64,000 nucleotides of DNA, from NCBI RefSeq assembly GCF_018991925.1, contig NW_024724368.1:783596-847595 (forward strand), given 5' to 3'. Made by a program: the position numbers and the translations under genes. Origin of the DNA: Homarus americanus (taxonomy: Eukaryota; Arthropoda; Malacostraca; Decapoda; Nephropidae). The notes beneath the pieces are model-generated. The model was not told the origin of the DNA, ran no database searches, and saw nothing but the letters and a program-made list of their open reading frames with translations. This document shows positions 51,700 to 64,000 of this stretch, piece after piece. Numbering within the stretch: the stretch's first letter is position 1; each line of letters opens with the position of its first letter.

Positions 51700-52150
51700 A
51701 TTGTTAAAAAAAAACACCAAACAGGCAGAGGAGGCAGAAATCGAGGTTCCAGGTGGAATCCCAGGATAAGCCAGACTAAGGCATATGCCAGTAAGATTCA
51801 GGTACAGTTCCACATCTGCTACAGAGTCTGGAAGAGCACTACAGGAGAAAGGTGTACATCACCTTCTTGGATACTATTATCCAAGAACTCCAGAGAAGGT
51901 TCAAGGGAAAAAAAAGACGGTGTGAAAGATAAAGTCCTGAAGTCACTTTGCTGCTTGACCTTACCATCTAACTGGAAGAAAGGAGGAGACTCACCAGCAG
52001 TGCAAGCAGTACACACCCTCTGCATATTTGATGGGTTTGAAGTGCAAGCTTTTAACGACGTACAGTAGCTGACCATAGAAAAGTACATTGGCATTGAGAG
52101 TACTGAGGTCATCAACATTTTCAAGCTAATGGCCAACAGGGGGGATGCTA
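51700..52150 (+). pseudogene. hAT-type transposase remnant
   Basis: Across frameshifts the + strand encodes LEEHYRRKVYITFLDTIIQE then LQRRFKG (near 51825-51900), VLKSLCCLTLPSNWKKGGDS (51930-51990), AVQAVHTLCIFDGFEVQAFN (52000-52055), then KYIGIESTEVINIFKLM. The YYRR-x-V-F/Y-I-x-F-L-D-x-I-I-x-E-L-x-x-R-F pattern is typical of hAT transposases of the 52-kDa-repressor/ZMYM type (family knowledge). No dimerisation domain follows. It ends at a (CACT)n/(TTAC)n tract. Confidence 0.55.
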
Positions 52151-52156
52151 CTTATT

Positions 52157-52207
52157 TAGGTTGTGTCACTTACTCACTCACTCACTCACTCACTCACTCA
52201 CTCACTC

Positions 52208-52263
<56 letters not shown>

Positions 52264-52395
52264 CGTCGCCTCACTTTTTATCTTATCTACTTATCTGTTT
52301 AGTTTATTCGTCTTGGTCTTTGTTTTACCTACATGACTGTTTTACCTACATGACTGTTTTACCTACATGACTGTTTTACCTACATGACTGTTTTA
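52157..52395. repeat. (CACT)n, (TTAC)n and a 17-bp tandem repeat
   Basis: CACT units change to TTAC units near 52210. At 52320-52395 a 17-bp unit (tacatgactgttttacc) repeats four times. Confidence 0.95.
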
Positions 52396-52769
52396 CATAC
52401 TTATTTACTTAACTAGTTTAGTTTCCTTAGTCTTTACTTTATTTGATTTACTATCTAGTCATTTTTGCCTTTACTTTACCTCATCGTCTTACTCTTTACT
52501 TGGGGTAAGCCAAGTAAGGTCGGTCTAAATGATAAGATCGACCTAAACTTTGGTCAACACAGTTAGTCACTTCCTCTACCTAAACTATTCACCAAGACAA
52601 ACGTCTCTCTCTCTCTTACTTCACCACTGTACTCTCATTCCTCTTCCCGTTAATCTCTACTTTCTCTCCTGTCTCACTTTCTCCCAACCTCTCTATAAAC
52701 TTATTCTTATACTGTAGTCAATTTCGGAAGGTGTGGTAGACTTACAGTGTCACTTTCAACAGGAGAATG

Positions 52770-52840
52770 AGGCTTACAGGTGTGTCAGATCTACTTTAAA
52801 CAGGTGTGTCAGATCTACTTTAAACAGGTGTGCTCAGAAT
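52770..52840. repeat. 25-bp tandem duplication
   Basis: caggtgtgtcagatctactt with the following taaa is present twice in tandem, followed by a partial third unit (caggtgtg). Confidence 0.9.
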
Positions 52841-53059
52841 AAATAAGAATAAATACACCTTCGTCAGGTTGTTGGCCACCTCCCTTGAGACTTGGGCGGG
52901 ACAAACCTTTATACGACAACCCAAAATACTAATGACCCATGTTAACATAAATTTGAATACATAAGCAACTCACTCCTCTGAATAATTTCAGCATAATTAA
53001 ATGCTTGAATTTATAATAAGGGTTTATAATTGATACTCTGATGTATTTATAGTGTGGAT

Positions 53060-53101
<42 letters not shown>

Positions 53102-53676
53102 AAACTCGGATCGATATGAGGAGTAGGATATTGTAGTTTGTTATTTATTTTAATAGACGTCAACACGACACAACCAGACGCCCAAAGTGTGATGATGCTG
53201 GAGCATAAACAGAAACGCTTGAGGGTGAAAGAGTTAAGTCTCGCTACGGATCCCAGGTCATGTCTCTAGTTCTAAGAAAAGATATTCAGAAAGAAAATGG
53301 GTGTGAGTGCAAATCTTGGGAGAGGGCGGAAGGAGGATCTCAGGGTAGGTTGAGATTCAATCTAACAATGGTGTAAAGGGTGTAAAATTAGGAGTATAAG
53401 TGGGCATAGCAAATTAAAGTAATACAAGGCTCAGAGCAACAACGTGTAAATGGTGTCAATAAATGATAAGGCATCGCGGATAGGTCCAGCCAGCTCTACC
53501 ACATAATGTATGAAGCTCGCAATTACCACATAGTATATAAACGTGGGTTTTTATATCCTTACGAACTACACATTTCATCAATCATCGTCATACTTTAATA
53601 CCTGTTGGGGGCATCCTATGTTTTGAATAACCTCATATTCTGGAATACTAAAGGTTGCTTAATAGTTGTCAAAAGT

Positions 53677-53731
<55 letters not shown>

Positions 53732-53752
53732 TGTGTGTGTGTGTGTGTGCGC
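53677..53752. repeat. (GT)n microsatellite
   Basis: About 36 GT units with one CT interruption. Confidence 0.97.
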
Positions 53753-53799
53753 AGAGACAGTGTCATCCGTACTCAGGGATTCCTATTAATTGATTAAAG

Positions 53800-55100
53800 C
53801 AAACGCACACCTACGATACTAGTGTCAGACGAGATCCTTCACCACAACCTTGCAAGCGGGAAGCTTTCAAATTAAAACTCTACGTTCGTAATTTTCTCCC
53901 CATAAAAATTCTCAAAATTATAAAGGTCTCTGATATTAACCAATTATTGAGGTCTTTGAGGTTTGCTTATTAATTAATTGAATCATATTCTGCAGACGCT
54001 GTGATTCACAAATATTACTGAAGCGGTTTCAGGCTGAATACGTATGAAAGAAAATATATAATTCGTTTCTATAATCGCCTTTACTGTACAAGGTGGAAAA
54101 TAATTATTGAAACCAGACTACTGTATTTCCCAATAGCCGGCTTATGACTTAATGGCAGAGCAAACACAGACGATAGAAAAGAGAAGAAAGGGAGAAAAGG
54201 AGGAGAGAGAAAGGTACGTACATAGCAGGATTATAACTCGTCATTCATTAATGCGCGACTGTAGCTGTGTTGACAGGCTCTTGGTTGACGCTCAGGTAAA
54301 GTTATGGACAATCTGGCAGTTGTTACTTTCGGTTATAACTACATGTCCTCGAATTGGCCGGGGTCATTGGACCTAATTTAAATATATCTAACCATACCTA
54401 AGCAATAGCTACCGAAATTAACATAACCTAACCTAATATATCATAACCTAATTAAACCTAAACTAAACTAATATAACCCAATTTATCAAAGCGTAGGCAT
54501 AAGCTACTCTAACCTAACTTAAGCTAAGGTAAGCTAACCAAATTTAGAATAACCTAACCTAAGCTAAACTAACGTAATCTATCATAACCAAACCTAACCT
54601 AACCATGCCAACTGAAACTATAACGTAAGGTCCGATGTGTTAGGAGCCGAGGCGTTCTGAATGTCCCTCTCTCACCTCCACACACCACAAAAATAACATA
54701 AACTCACATACGTCACAACTGGTCGGAAAGTAATCAATGAACAAGACCAAAAATCCCTATACCCAAACATTAAACATGAAGCTTTTATGACACTAACATA
54801 ATCATTACTGTTCCCAATACAATAATTATTAATGTAATCCTTCTTAAGTATTTGCAATCATCATTAATATTTACACCTACTTGTATTAAAACTATTATTG
54901 ATATTAAACCTATATTACACCTATAAACTTTTTGTCATTACTACCACTCATTTGTTCAGGTAAAAATAAAAGAAAGGTATGACATAATAATCGACGCCAT
55001 AGAAACACTAAATTGCCACAATTCGTTAACTCATATTTGTACAGAGTCAGCATTTACCAAATAAAGTATAGCTGCAGTATAAACCCGTTCTGAAATTTAG
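53800..55100. other. Gap with telomere-like block
   Basis: Apart from the AACCTA-like block at 54395-54612, nothing recognised. Confidence 0.5.
54395..54612. repeat. Degenerate AACCTA repeat
   Basis: About 200 bp of aacctaa-type units mixed with aataacctaacct, consistent with an old interstitial telomere-like block. Confidence 0.6.
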
Positions 55101-55139
55101 AGTAATTACTTTTCCTCTTAAAAAAAGGAAATATTAATG

Positions 55140-55262
<123 letters not shown>

Positions 55263-55572
55263 CTCTGATGCTGATAATAATAATTCAATAAGCCTCTAAT
55301 ATACAATATATCCCACATCTCCCTTCTTAAATAATTCACCTAACTTTCTGTCTATTTATATCTTCTTAACTAACAACTACTACAATATACACACCAAAAA
55401 ATCTAAATACAAAATGAAAAGCTTCGGACTCCGTTGCGACAGTGTGTGGATGTACTGATCAAATATGATAGTTTCCCCTCACAATATACACTGTTGTATA
55501 ATTATAGAGACAGATATATTGAATAGAGATACATAAGCAATCGCAATCATACAAATGGACTGATGAAAGTGA

Positions 55573-55614
<42 letters not shown>

Positions 55615-55749
55615 GGGTGGACAACTTCGTGAACAAGTTAGCAGCGGGGAGAGTTGCGTTATCTTACAACTCAAGGTAAACTTTCCCAGATAATAACAAA
55701 CTCCTTCACGCACTAATAACTGTACAAAGGTATCACATCGCTCCAGGTA

Positions 55750-56290
55750 ACATGTGTGTTTCTGTGTTTGTTTTTCATCTTCGCATTTGTTTTTGCGTCG
55801 TGGTGTTCTTGCGACTCTTCTATATTTGCGTCAGTGTTTTTGTTTCTGTGATTTTGCGGCTGTGTTTTGGTGTTTTTACTTGTTTGTGTTTATGTTATCA
55901 TTTATCAATATTTTCTCCATCTCTGTGTTTTGGGATATTTGTACTTTTCCATCTGTGTTTTCAGTTTGGGTTTTTGCATCTCTGTGGTCTTGTGTCTTTG
56001 GGTTTTTTGCATCAGTGATTTTGCGTCTCAGTGATTGCTTTTGTGCTTGTTTTTCCGTTTGTTTTCTTGAGCTAATGTTCTTATGTCTGCGTTTTCGCAT
56101 CTGCTTTTGAATCTCTTTGTTCTTCATCTGTGGGGTTTTTTTTGTCCGTGTTTTGGGGCTAAGTTTTTGCGTCTGTGCTTTTACATCAGTTTTTGTGTCT
56201 GTGGAATTGTTTTTGTTTTTTTCGTTAGTTTATTTGCGTCTTTTTGTGCCTGTGCTTTTACATCTATGATTTTTTCGTCTTGTATATGAT
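55750..56290. repeat. Degenerate T/G-rich tandem repeat
   Basis: Short units such as tttttgcgtctgtg recur irregularly for 540 bp, which explains several cysteine- and phenylalanine-rich ORFs here. Confidence 0.7.
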
Positions 56291-58778
56291 ATCACTACAA
56301 ATTATGTAAACAAAATATATATAACCAAGTGTGCTGAATTTGTTGACTCTTTTGCAAAGAGGATGGAAGATTTGTTGACTGTCGTAAAGCAAATGGGAGA
56401 TGATTATGTTAACCACAGTGCAAAGAAACCGGGAGCCAGTTTGACAACAACGCAAAAAAAAAAAAAACGGAACACCGAGTTATGTGTGGCTTATAAGGGG
56501 TTCCAATACTATTGAATTAGTTAGGGCCCGTGAGGATATATTGCAGCTTTAACAGACCCCAGCCGAACCGAATCTATTTATCAGAATAGGATTTCATTTG
56601 GATTGGGATTGATTAGTATTTGGAGTTTCTTATTACCTAAGTCCAGTCCTAATAAGCCTTAAGACTTAGGGGGGATGACGTCAATATCAGTTATGTGGCA
56701 ATAGTAAAAACCATGTCAGTAACACACTGTCTTCAAAATACTTTGTAATATACAACATATGGTAATAATACTCAACGCATTTCATAATGTTATTAACCAA
56801 CAACTATAATCGTAGTATTTGATTTTAAATTAGGTAATTATCCAAATGGGTATCTAATTTTACTTTCATTATAACTGCTAACACAAAATAAACTATGATA
56901 CTCTATACTGATAAGATAAGACAATAAAGAGATTTTTAATTGTGGAATTATATAGCAAGAAACATATACTCTATGACAAAGTTAATAGTATGTGTTCATG
57001 AACATGAGAGCTGCATAAAAAAGTATATCCCAGACAGCTGGCACGGCGGCACTTTAATCACCAAGTATAGTATAATGACGGTAATTTATAGCAGCTGTTC
57101 GAGGACCACACCCCATGGGAAAAAATTGTGCTCCCTCAAACTTTCTGGTTACCTCCCCCCTCCCCCCCCTCCCCCTTCTACAAGCGTATAATCCTGACTA
57201 TGGGACCTCCTGACTTGACTTGCTTCCTTCACCCAGGAGAGGGAAGAGTTAGTTATACAGGCCAATTGAGGCTTATTAGTGTATATTTTTTCCTAAGCTA
57301 ACACACGGAGAAGAACCTAGGAAGTATTACTAAAGCTCTGCAAGACGTCAGGCGAGAAAGTGTTTTAAAGACGAATCATCTTTCTGCACGTTTTTTGACA
57401 CACTACGTTTAAGGATCTACGGTTTCAGGACGGAAGGAAAGTATTCGGCGTTTCCTGAAGTGGTGACCAAGTGAACTGGAAGGAGAGGGGGTATGATAAG
57501 GAAAAAAAAAAAAGATTATGACAAATATACGTAGATAAAAACTACAAAAACAACAAGGGTGACGAATAGATAAAAAAATACGACAGAGAGAGGAAAGGGA
57601 TAAGGATAATCGGACAATTAAAAGCATGACGAATCAAGCATATAAAGGCATTACAAAGAGAGAAACAGAGAGATAAAGAAGAACAGAGAAAGTCTAGAAT
57701 GAAGGAAAAATATAATATACGACAATGCACCCCAGACACCCGGAAGTTCCCAACAAACAAATATACAGAGACTCACACAATAAGGAAGGCAGCCTTAGAC
57801 TGCCAGACATTCACTAGACGTTTCATTATTCCCAACAGCAACACAGCATTAGGCGAGGCACCCACGGCACCCTCCACGTCTTAAAAGAGCACTACTTTTC
57901 GCTGCGCAGTGTTTACATTAGCCAGAAGCTGTTACGCGGCTGCAGTTATCCAGGGTAAGAAAAAATCATAGACAGGATTCTCAAAGACTCTTATGTTTAT
58001 TTATATTTTCTTTTAATCCGAACTGGAGATGAGAAAACGTAACCTCTCTAGTTACAGGAGAGTATTGTCGTAATTCTACTGTAACTTTTGTGGCGCCGTA
58101 GTTGTGCTGAAGCTAGAAGACGCTGTTTTTTAGCGTTCTTGTATATGTAATTAAGGAAAACTTTTACATATGAATCTTTAAGAATTAGGGTCTACAGTTT
58201 TTATAGAAATAATTATTACGTTTGGATGTACAGTATGTTATTAGTAATTTTTATATTCTCTTTTCTTCAGTCAACGAAGTTATAAAATGGGAGTAAGTGT
58301 GAAAGGAGAGAGAGGAGAGAGAAGAGAGAAATATAGATTTAATGTCATTCTCGTTTATTATAATTAATTTGGAAACAAGAACCAACCAAGGATATTAAAG
58401 AACCTTAAACTTGCACACTTTACAGTGTAATATGAGCAGCGGGGTCACCATGAGCCGTGCTCAAGTATAAAAAGTTCACGATTATGTAAGCAGCACCAGT
58501 ATAATAACACTGTTATGTAAAGTAGTCATTACTTAATGTTAATAACGTTGCGAGTATTAATAGTTACACTTTTTTAAATTACACATTAAAATGGATATTC
58601 TGACCAGGCTAAAAATTTTGAACTTTCAAGAGAATGTCAGCACAACGCAGGCGCGAACACTTAGTAATAACCGAGTAATACAGACTCATAGACCGGGTGA
58701 GTGGGGAGAAACAATTACACAGGTCATTATGATTTTTCTGCGGAAGTTGATAATAAATATTTTTGAGTAGAGTTGCGA
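56291..58778. other. Long gap, nothing recognised
   Basis: AT-rich. A C-run (57150-57175) and a short A/G-rich stretch (57480-57700) are the only compositional features. Confidence 0.5.
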
Positions 58779-58903
<125 letters not shown>

Positions 58904-59142
58904 CCCTTTTCGAATGTGAGACTCCGAACTGTATGTCGACCTATAGTTGACGCTGCCATATATATTTTCGGGTTGGAGCAGTTTCGAACAACGGTGTATA
59001 TGAACTTTTGTACATGGCTATACATATGGATGTATGCATAAAGCACCACATTTGGGTTATAAACCTGGTGAAATAAATCAGAATTGTATTTGATACTTCA
59101 GGAAAAAATCTTAATTTCCTTTTGTTTTGATGTGGTACTGAC

Positions 59143-59177
<35 letters not shown>

Positions 59178-59179
59178 TG

Positions 59180-60836
59180 TGGGTAGAATTATAAATTTGT
59201 TCCCTCACGTGGTTTTCTGTTGCTCGTGTCGTTTCCATTTTTTTTTGTGTTTTCAAATAATATGCAAATGAGGCTAACCTTTTTTTTTATCTGGTTATAG
59301 ATTTACCTGAAACAACACTGCCAGAAGTGTATCTGGGTGTACTCTTGATGTACGTGCGCTCTCATGGTCTTGTGCACATGGACATTTTGACACGCTTGCA
59401 CATAGGTCTTCACATATATCTAACCACGCACACGCACACATACACACACACATAATGACATACAGACAGACAGACTACAATAAAGACTGATAGACAAGCA
59501 GAAGACAACAAACAGACATATAGACAACCAGACAACAGGGAAAACAGACAAATAGACAGTCAGATGGAAACTCCAGGCTGAGTGGTCGAAGCTCAAAAAA
59601 ATAATAGTGCACGCAACACATAAGCACTCATGAATACCACAATTACATACGTCAGGTGGCTGGGATCAATTCTCTCTCACCGAAGTAAAAATTTATCTCT
59701 GGTCAGTGATTGGATCAGGGCGTGGAGATTCATCTTCACAATTTCCAGCAGTAAGGTAGGAGAAGGTTATATGCTAGGCACGCCCCTCTGATTCCCACAC
59801 TTAACTCCCCGCCCTTCTGCCCAATTTTGTGAGCGGCGCCGCCTAATGACTTGACAGGAAGTGGCCCACCGGATGCTTAGTGAGGTGCGGAGAAGAGAGG
59901 GATAACAGGTCAATGTTACCTTTTCTTTCTCTTTCCTTCTCTTTTTATCTCCCTCACTGGTATGTTTTACCACCGAGATGTTCGGGAAAATTATAGCCAT
60001 GATGTGTCCTAGAAAGATTTATTTGAAGTGTTTTCGTGAAATTCCGCCTACATGGAAAATTCTGCGATGGTCGTGTTCCAGGAGAATCTCTCTCATTGGT
60101 GTGTTCAACAAAGAGTTCCCACGGGTATGATTCAGAAAGGTTTGCTCTTTGTGTACCTCAAGAAGTTAGACCATGGGCGTGTTTCTGCACAGTATGATAT
60201 GGACTAGTTCTAGGGAGCTTTGACATGGACGTGTCTTGGAAAGTCCCTTAACAAATGTATCATGTTAAGGACTTGTTCTTGACAGTTATCTCATTGACCC
60301 GTCAAAGGAAGTTCTATCATGAATGTTTATCAAAAATACCTTTCATGGATGGGTTAAAGGAAGGGGTGTACATTTTAATTGTTTATTAAGGATGTAAAGC
60401 CAAGTACAGTTTAACTATGTAAGGAGTCATTTCCTACGATGGTCTGCCCAAAGTCACATAATCCTGTATATTACTTAGTCTTTTTAAATAATTTATCCAT
60501 CCACTAGTTAACCTGCACATATATTATTGTAAACTTTCGTAGTGAAATTTTATTTAAAATTTTTGTGCCGTGTACAATTCCAAACCTTTACACCTGAACT
60601 GTTGTGATAAAGTAGGAGAGCTGTGATTGAACCCATGATGTACAATTTCGTCCTTATTTCTGTTTGTAGCTATTGCAGTTAACAATGTTTGTCGTGTATT
60701 GAAGTAGCACAAATTTTAAGTGATAAATATTAAGGGCTAAGTTGTGGTGAGTCTCCATTTTTTTCTTTATTGTGCCATATGTGCTCTCATTATTATGTTC
60801 ATCGTTAACGTAATTTAAGTTGCTAAGCTATGGCAT

Positions 60837-60840
<4 letters not shown>
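59180..60840. other. Gap with CAGA-rich stretch
   Basis: 59455-59570 has drifting acagacag units, then the weak 40-45 bp repeat; no gene seen. Confidence 0.5.
59990..60370. repeat. Degenerate repeat of about 40-45 bp
   Basis: Recurring atgg(g/a)cgtgtt plus a variable spacer; weak periodicity read by eye. Confidence 0.45.
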
Positions 60841-60894
<54 letters not shown>

Positions 60895-60902
<8 letters not shown>

Positions 60903-61209
60903 CATTAGCCCAATAAAGCACGCGGACTTCTACATATAATCAACACCTGCCAGGATTCGAACCCACGAGCTTATGACTGTGACCGGGGAACGTTACCTCT
61001 AGACCACCAGGACACTAAAAACAGTCCTAGACTCTGTTATATTTCACACAAAGCCTGTTCAACGAGCTTATGGCGCCGTGAACCTCTAATGGGGACTACC
61101 CGTGCCTCTTAGGTGATCAGAGTAACGTTTTACCAAATCCGACTTCGGAACACGAGCATCCACATATATTTCATTAGCCCAATAAAGCACGCGGACTTCT
61201 ACATATAAT
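60895..61209 (-). mobile_element. tRNA-derived SINE-like repeat with duplicated tail
   Basis: On the - strand there is an A-box-like tggtctagaggtaacg (61006-60991) and a perfect B box ggttcgaatcc (60963-60953). Acceptor and anticodon stems are imperfect, so this is tRNA-derived rather than a tRNA gene. The 3' side (cccaataaagcacgcggact on +) runs into (AT)n at 60841-60900. The same 46 bp (60895-60940) recurs in direct orientation at 61164-61209, 269 bp away, bounding the unit. The stretch 61021-61160 is extra body sequence of unknown origin. Confidence 0.65.
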
Positions 61210-61416
61210 TAACTAAGTTTTTGTCAAATGAAGTAAAAAATACAGAGAGTTGTATCTCATATTTTGTAATTATTGATGAATTAGTGTAAATATTAACCTT
61301 ATTACCCGATTAAAGTTCTTGGTTGATGAAATGCAGTAATAACATCAGCAATATTACGGCACCTAACCATATAAGTTTGGCTTATCTCTCCAAACCCATA
61401 ATTAAAAAAAAAAAAA

Positions 61417-61532
<116 letters not shown>

Positions 61533-61577
61533 TCATGTAGATCCACAATGAAAACGTTTCTTTTTCCCGTGTGATTC

Positions 61578-61715
<138 letters not shown>

Positions 61716-61974
61716 TTTTCAACACGTCTCCGGGAACCTTGTAATACAAACAGATACAGCGCGTGTTCTGTAGCGTGGAACAGCCCTGTATCTCTCGGCA
61801 CCAGAAAGTGTATATTTCCAGCCAATGCTCTCAAGAATTTATGGACAAAAATGTACTCATGTATTACCAGATAAAATGCACTCGAGCGTTGGAAAGGAAT
61901 TCGTGTTAACAAGTATTGCCACAACACACAATCTACGACACTGTGGCCCGAGAAATTGTCTGGTTATGTGAGAT

Positions 61975-62268
61975 GAGTCGGTGGTGTGGGTGGTGTGGGT
62001 GTTCTTAATGAGGTGGGTGTCGTGGGTGATGTGGGTGTTGTGGGTGTTGTGGGTGTTGTGGGTGTTGTGGTTATTGTGGATGAGATGCGTATTGTGGGGG
62101 AGATGGGGGTTGTGGATTGTGGGGGAGATGGGTGTTGTGGATGCTGTGGGTATTGTGGGTGAGGTGGGTATTGTAGGTGTTGTGGGTGAGGTGGTTGTTG
62201 TGAGTGTTGTAGGTGTTGTGGGTGGTATAGGTGTTGTGGGTGAGTTAGGTGTTGTGGGTGTGTTGTGG
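61975..62268. repeat. GTGTTGTGG-type minisatellite
   Basis: Imperfect 9-bp units (gggtgttgt) spanning about 290 bp, with variant units (gatggg, attgtggg). A similar short block lies at 63563-63605, so the RT remnant between them may have inserted into this repeat. Confidence 0.9.
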
Positions 62269-63350
62269 GTGACCTGTACATAGCTTTCATCAACCTAACC
62301 AAGGCCTTCTGGAGGATCCTCAGCCGTTTTGGCTCCCCAGCAAAATTCATCGCCATTGTTAGGCAACTCCACGATGGCATGAACGGCAGTGTCCTGCACA
62401 ATGGCACCCTGTCCGAGTTCTTCCCCATCCAAACAGGCAAGGGTGTGTACTGGCACCAACTCTCTTTTCCATTTTCTTGGCTGCCTTCCTTACTCGTGTC
62501 GGCACCAATTTAGCCGGCGGGGTGGACAACGAGTACCGGATGAAGGGTGTTTTTCACAAAAAACGTCTCCAGGCAAGAACAAATGTGTCGGCAGCTTCCA
62601 TTACTGAGCTTCAGTTTGCTGACTACCTCACCCTTGTCGCTCACACTGAACGCGACCTACAGGAGTTTCTGAACACCAATGCAGATGCATATGCACACTT
62701 CGGCTTTGAGGTGAATGTATGTAAGAATCAGATTCTCTTTCAGCCTGTCCCTGGTTCAGCCATATCTCCACCATCCATCCAGCTTAACGGTACTACTCTC
62801 TCTAATGTTACCCGCTTTCGGTATCTCGACTCCCACCTGTCCACCACCGCTGACATCGATGAAGAGATTCAGCATCGGATCAGATGTGCATCTCAAGCCT
62901 TTGGCAGAATCCGAAATCGTGTTTTCAGCTGTAGGGAGCTGAAATTATCTACAAAGCTGCACGTATATCGAGCAGTGGTCCTTCCCACCCTGCTCTATGG
63001 CAGTGAGACATGGGTCACATAAAGGAGGCACCTCAAGGCACTTGAAAACTTTCACCAACGTTGTCTACTTTCCATCCTTCGAGTTCGCTGGGAAGACAAG
63101 AGGACAAATGCCATTATTCTTGCTGACACTAACTATAGAATAATCGAAGCTGCCATTATCCATGAACAACTACGCTGGACTGGCCATGTTACCAACATGG
63201 AAGAAAATAGACTGCCAAAGCAGCAACTTTACAGTCACCTAACGAATAGTAAATGTGACGCTGGCGGGCAACTGAAAAGGTATAAGGATAGTCTTAAGAC
63301 AAACCTGAAAAAGTGCCAAATCAACTTGGGAGACGATTACTCCACACCAT
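62265..63350 (+). mobile_element. RTE-like LINE reverse transcriptase remnant
   Basis: Starts inside RT motif A (GDLYIAFINLTKAF), where the catalytic Asp position reads Asn. It shifts frame near 62500 and continues in the frame 62477-63022. There ITELQFADYLTLVAHTERDL (62600-62660) shows motif C changed from FADD to FADY. Then come GFEVNVCKNQILFQPVPGSA, VTRFRYLDSHLSTTADIDEE, QAFGRIRNRVFSC, and VYRAVVLPTLLYGSETWVT followed by a stop at 63020. Coding resemblance continues past it (FHQRCLLSILRVRWEDKRTN, HEQLRWTGHVTNMEENRLPK) to about 63350. Both catalytic motifs are broken. A GTGTTGTGG-type minisatellite lies on both sides. Confidence 0.8.
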
Positions 63351-64000
63351 AACGCTTGGAGGATCACCACACATGAAGGTGTCAATACATTCGAGTTAGC
63401 CCGACTACATAATGAGGCAAACTAGTGCCTACACTGCATTGGCCTCTTTAGTCACCTCAAAACTCACCAACCTAGATGACATCCTTAATAACTCATGTCA
63501 TTGTATCACAGCTGGATGATCGTCATACTCGATTACGAGTGACAACAAATAGCAAAATAGGGATGGTGTTGGTGTTGTGGGTGGTGTGGGTGGATGGGGT
63601 GTTGACGTATTACTGAGTATAAACAGTATTTTATTTTAATATATCTTTCCTGTTCAAAAATTAACAATGTCTCTTGATATTCACAGATGAGATTGGACGG
63701 ATTGAAAATATATATATATATATTTTTTAAGGTCATATAAATGCAGGAAAAATAAATCCATACTGTGTTACTGAAGGAAATAGGGAAGTATTAATTTTCA
63801 TATTGTTATATTTGAATATGTTAAAACTATACTGTGGCGGCTCAATGGCATAGTTATTCCTTTGCTCCCGCCGCTTACTACTAAGTGGGGCCTCTATTCT
63901 ATCCTCCTGCGGGATGGGTACTGTACCTCTCTCTACAGTTGGGGAAGCGCAAATCGGCAAGGCTCATTACTGGCAACGCTGTCTCCTTTTGTACAGATGA

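Noticed and set aside
60948..61018. A true tRNA gene on the - strand
   Set aside because: Perfect B box, but the acceptor stem pairs in only about four of seven positions and no proper anticodon arm forms.

Overview
This is animal nuclear DNA, most likely from an arthropod and probably a decapod crustacean. Four things point there: an extreme load of pure dinucleotide and AAT/ATT microsatellites, degenerate TTAGG-type (AACCT) telomere-like blocks, a Beaten-path (Beat) family gene, and a mixture of retroelements and DNA transposons with almost no intact reading frames. The species is an inference. Nothing looks bacterial: there are no operons, and most long ORFs are translations of simple repeats.

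The one convincing host gene is on the + strand between 20.0 and 24.5 kb. Two exons (20016-20149 and 22547-22778) encode the membrane-proximal immunoglobulin-like domain of a Beat-family cell-surface protein. A third exon (23556-23629) adds a short hydrophobic tail and a stop. Splice sites are canonical and phases agree. A further acceptor at 24364 could give an alternative, non-hydrophobic C-terminus. The upstream exons (signal peptide, first Ig domain) were not found and probably lie outside the window. Both introns carry 30-bp tandem repeats of unrelated sequence.

Almost everything else is decayed mobile DNA. From left to right: a LINE 3' end (1.95-2.28 kb); a Tc1/mariner transposase scrap (3.3 kb); an RTE-like endonuclease (5.7-7.5 kb, -); a Gypsy-type LTR retrotransposon pol/env remnant (9.7-12.2 kb, +) split by a Tc1/mariner-type MITE, with a second MITE copy at 14.4 kb; another LINE 3' end (14.6-15.1 kb) next to a tRNA-derived SINE; two neighbouring fragments of an R2/NeSL-like retrotransposon with a restriction-like endonuclease (17.1-19.5 kb); LINE ORF1/endonuclease sequence (29.7-31.4 kb); the GIY-YIG end of a Penelope-like element (37.5-37.9 kb, -) with palindromic terminal-repeat pieces; the longest LINE (45.7-47.5 kb, -), which keeps both RT aspartate motifs; an (ATT)n-rich segmental duplication and LINE RT (49-50.6 kb); a nest of Tc1, LINE and hAT pieces (51.0-52.15 kb); a second tRNA-derived SINE (60.9 kb); and an RTE-like RT (62.3-63.4 kb) embedded in a GTGTTGTGG-type minisatellite.

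A recurrent theme is that repeat ends abut microsatellites. One LINE family ends in (ATT)n, and two other repeat families end directly at long (AT)n or (GA)n tracts. I found no coherent undescribed multi-gene system. The most interesting leads are the Beat gene's alternative ends, the MITE family, the microsatellite-capped repeat ends, and hammerhead-ribozyme-like cores in Penelope-like terminal repeats.
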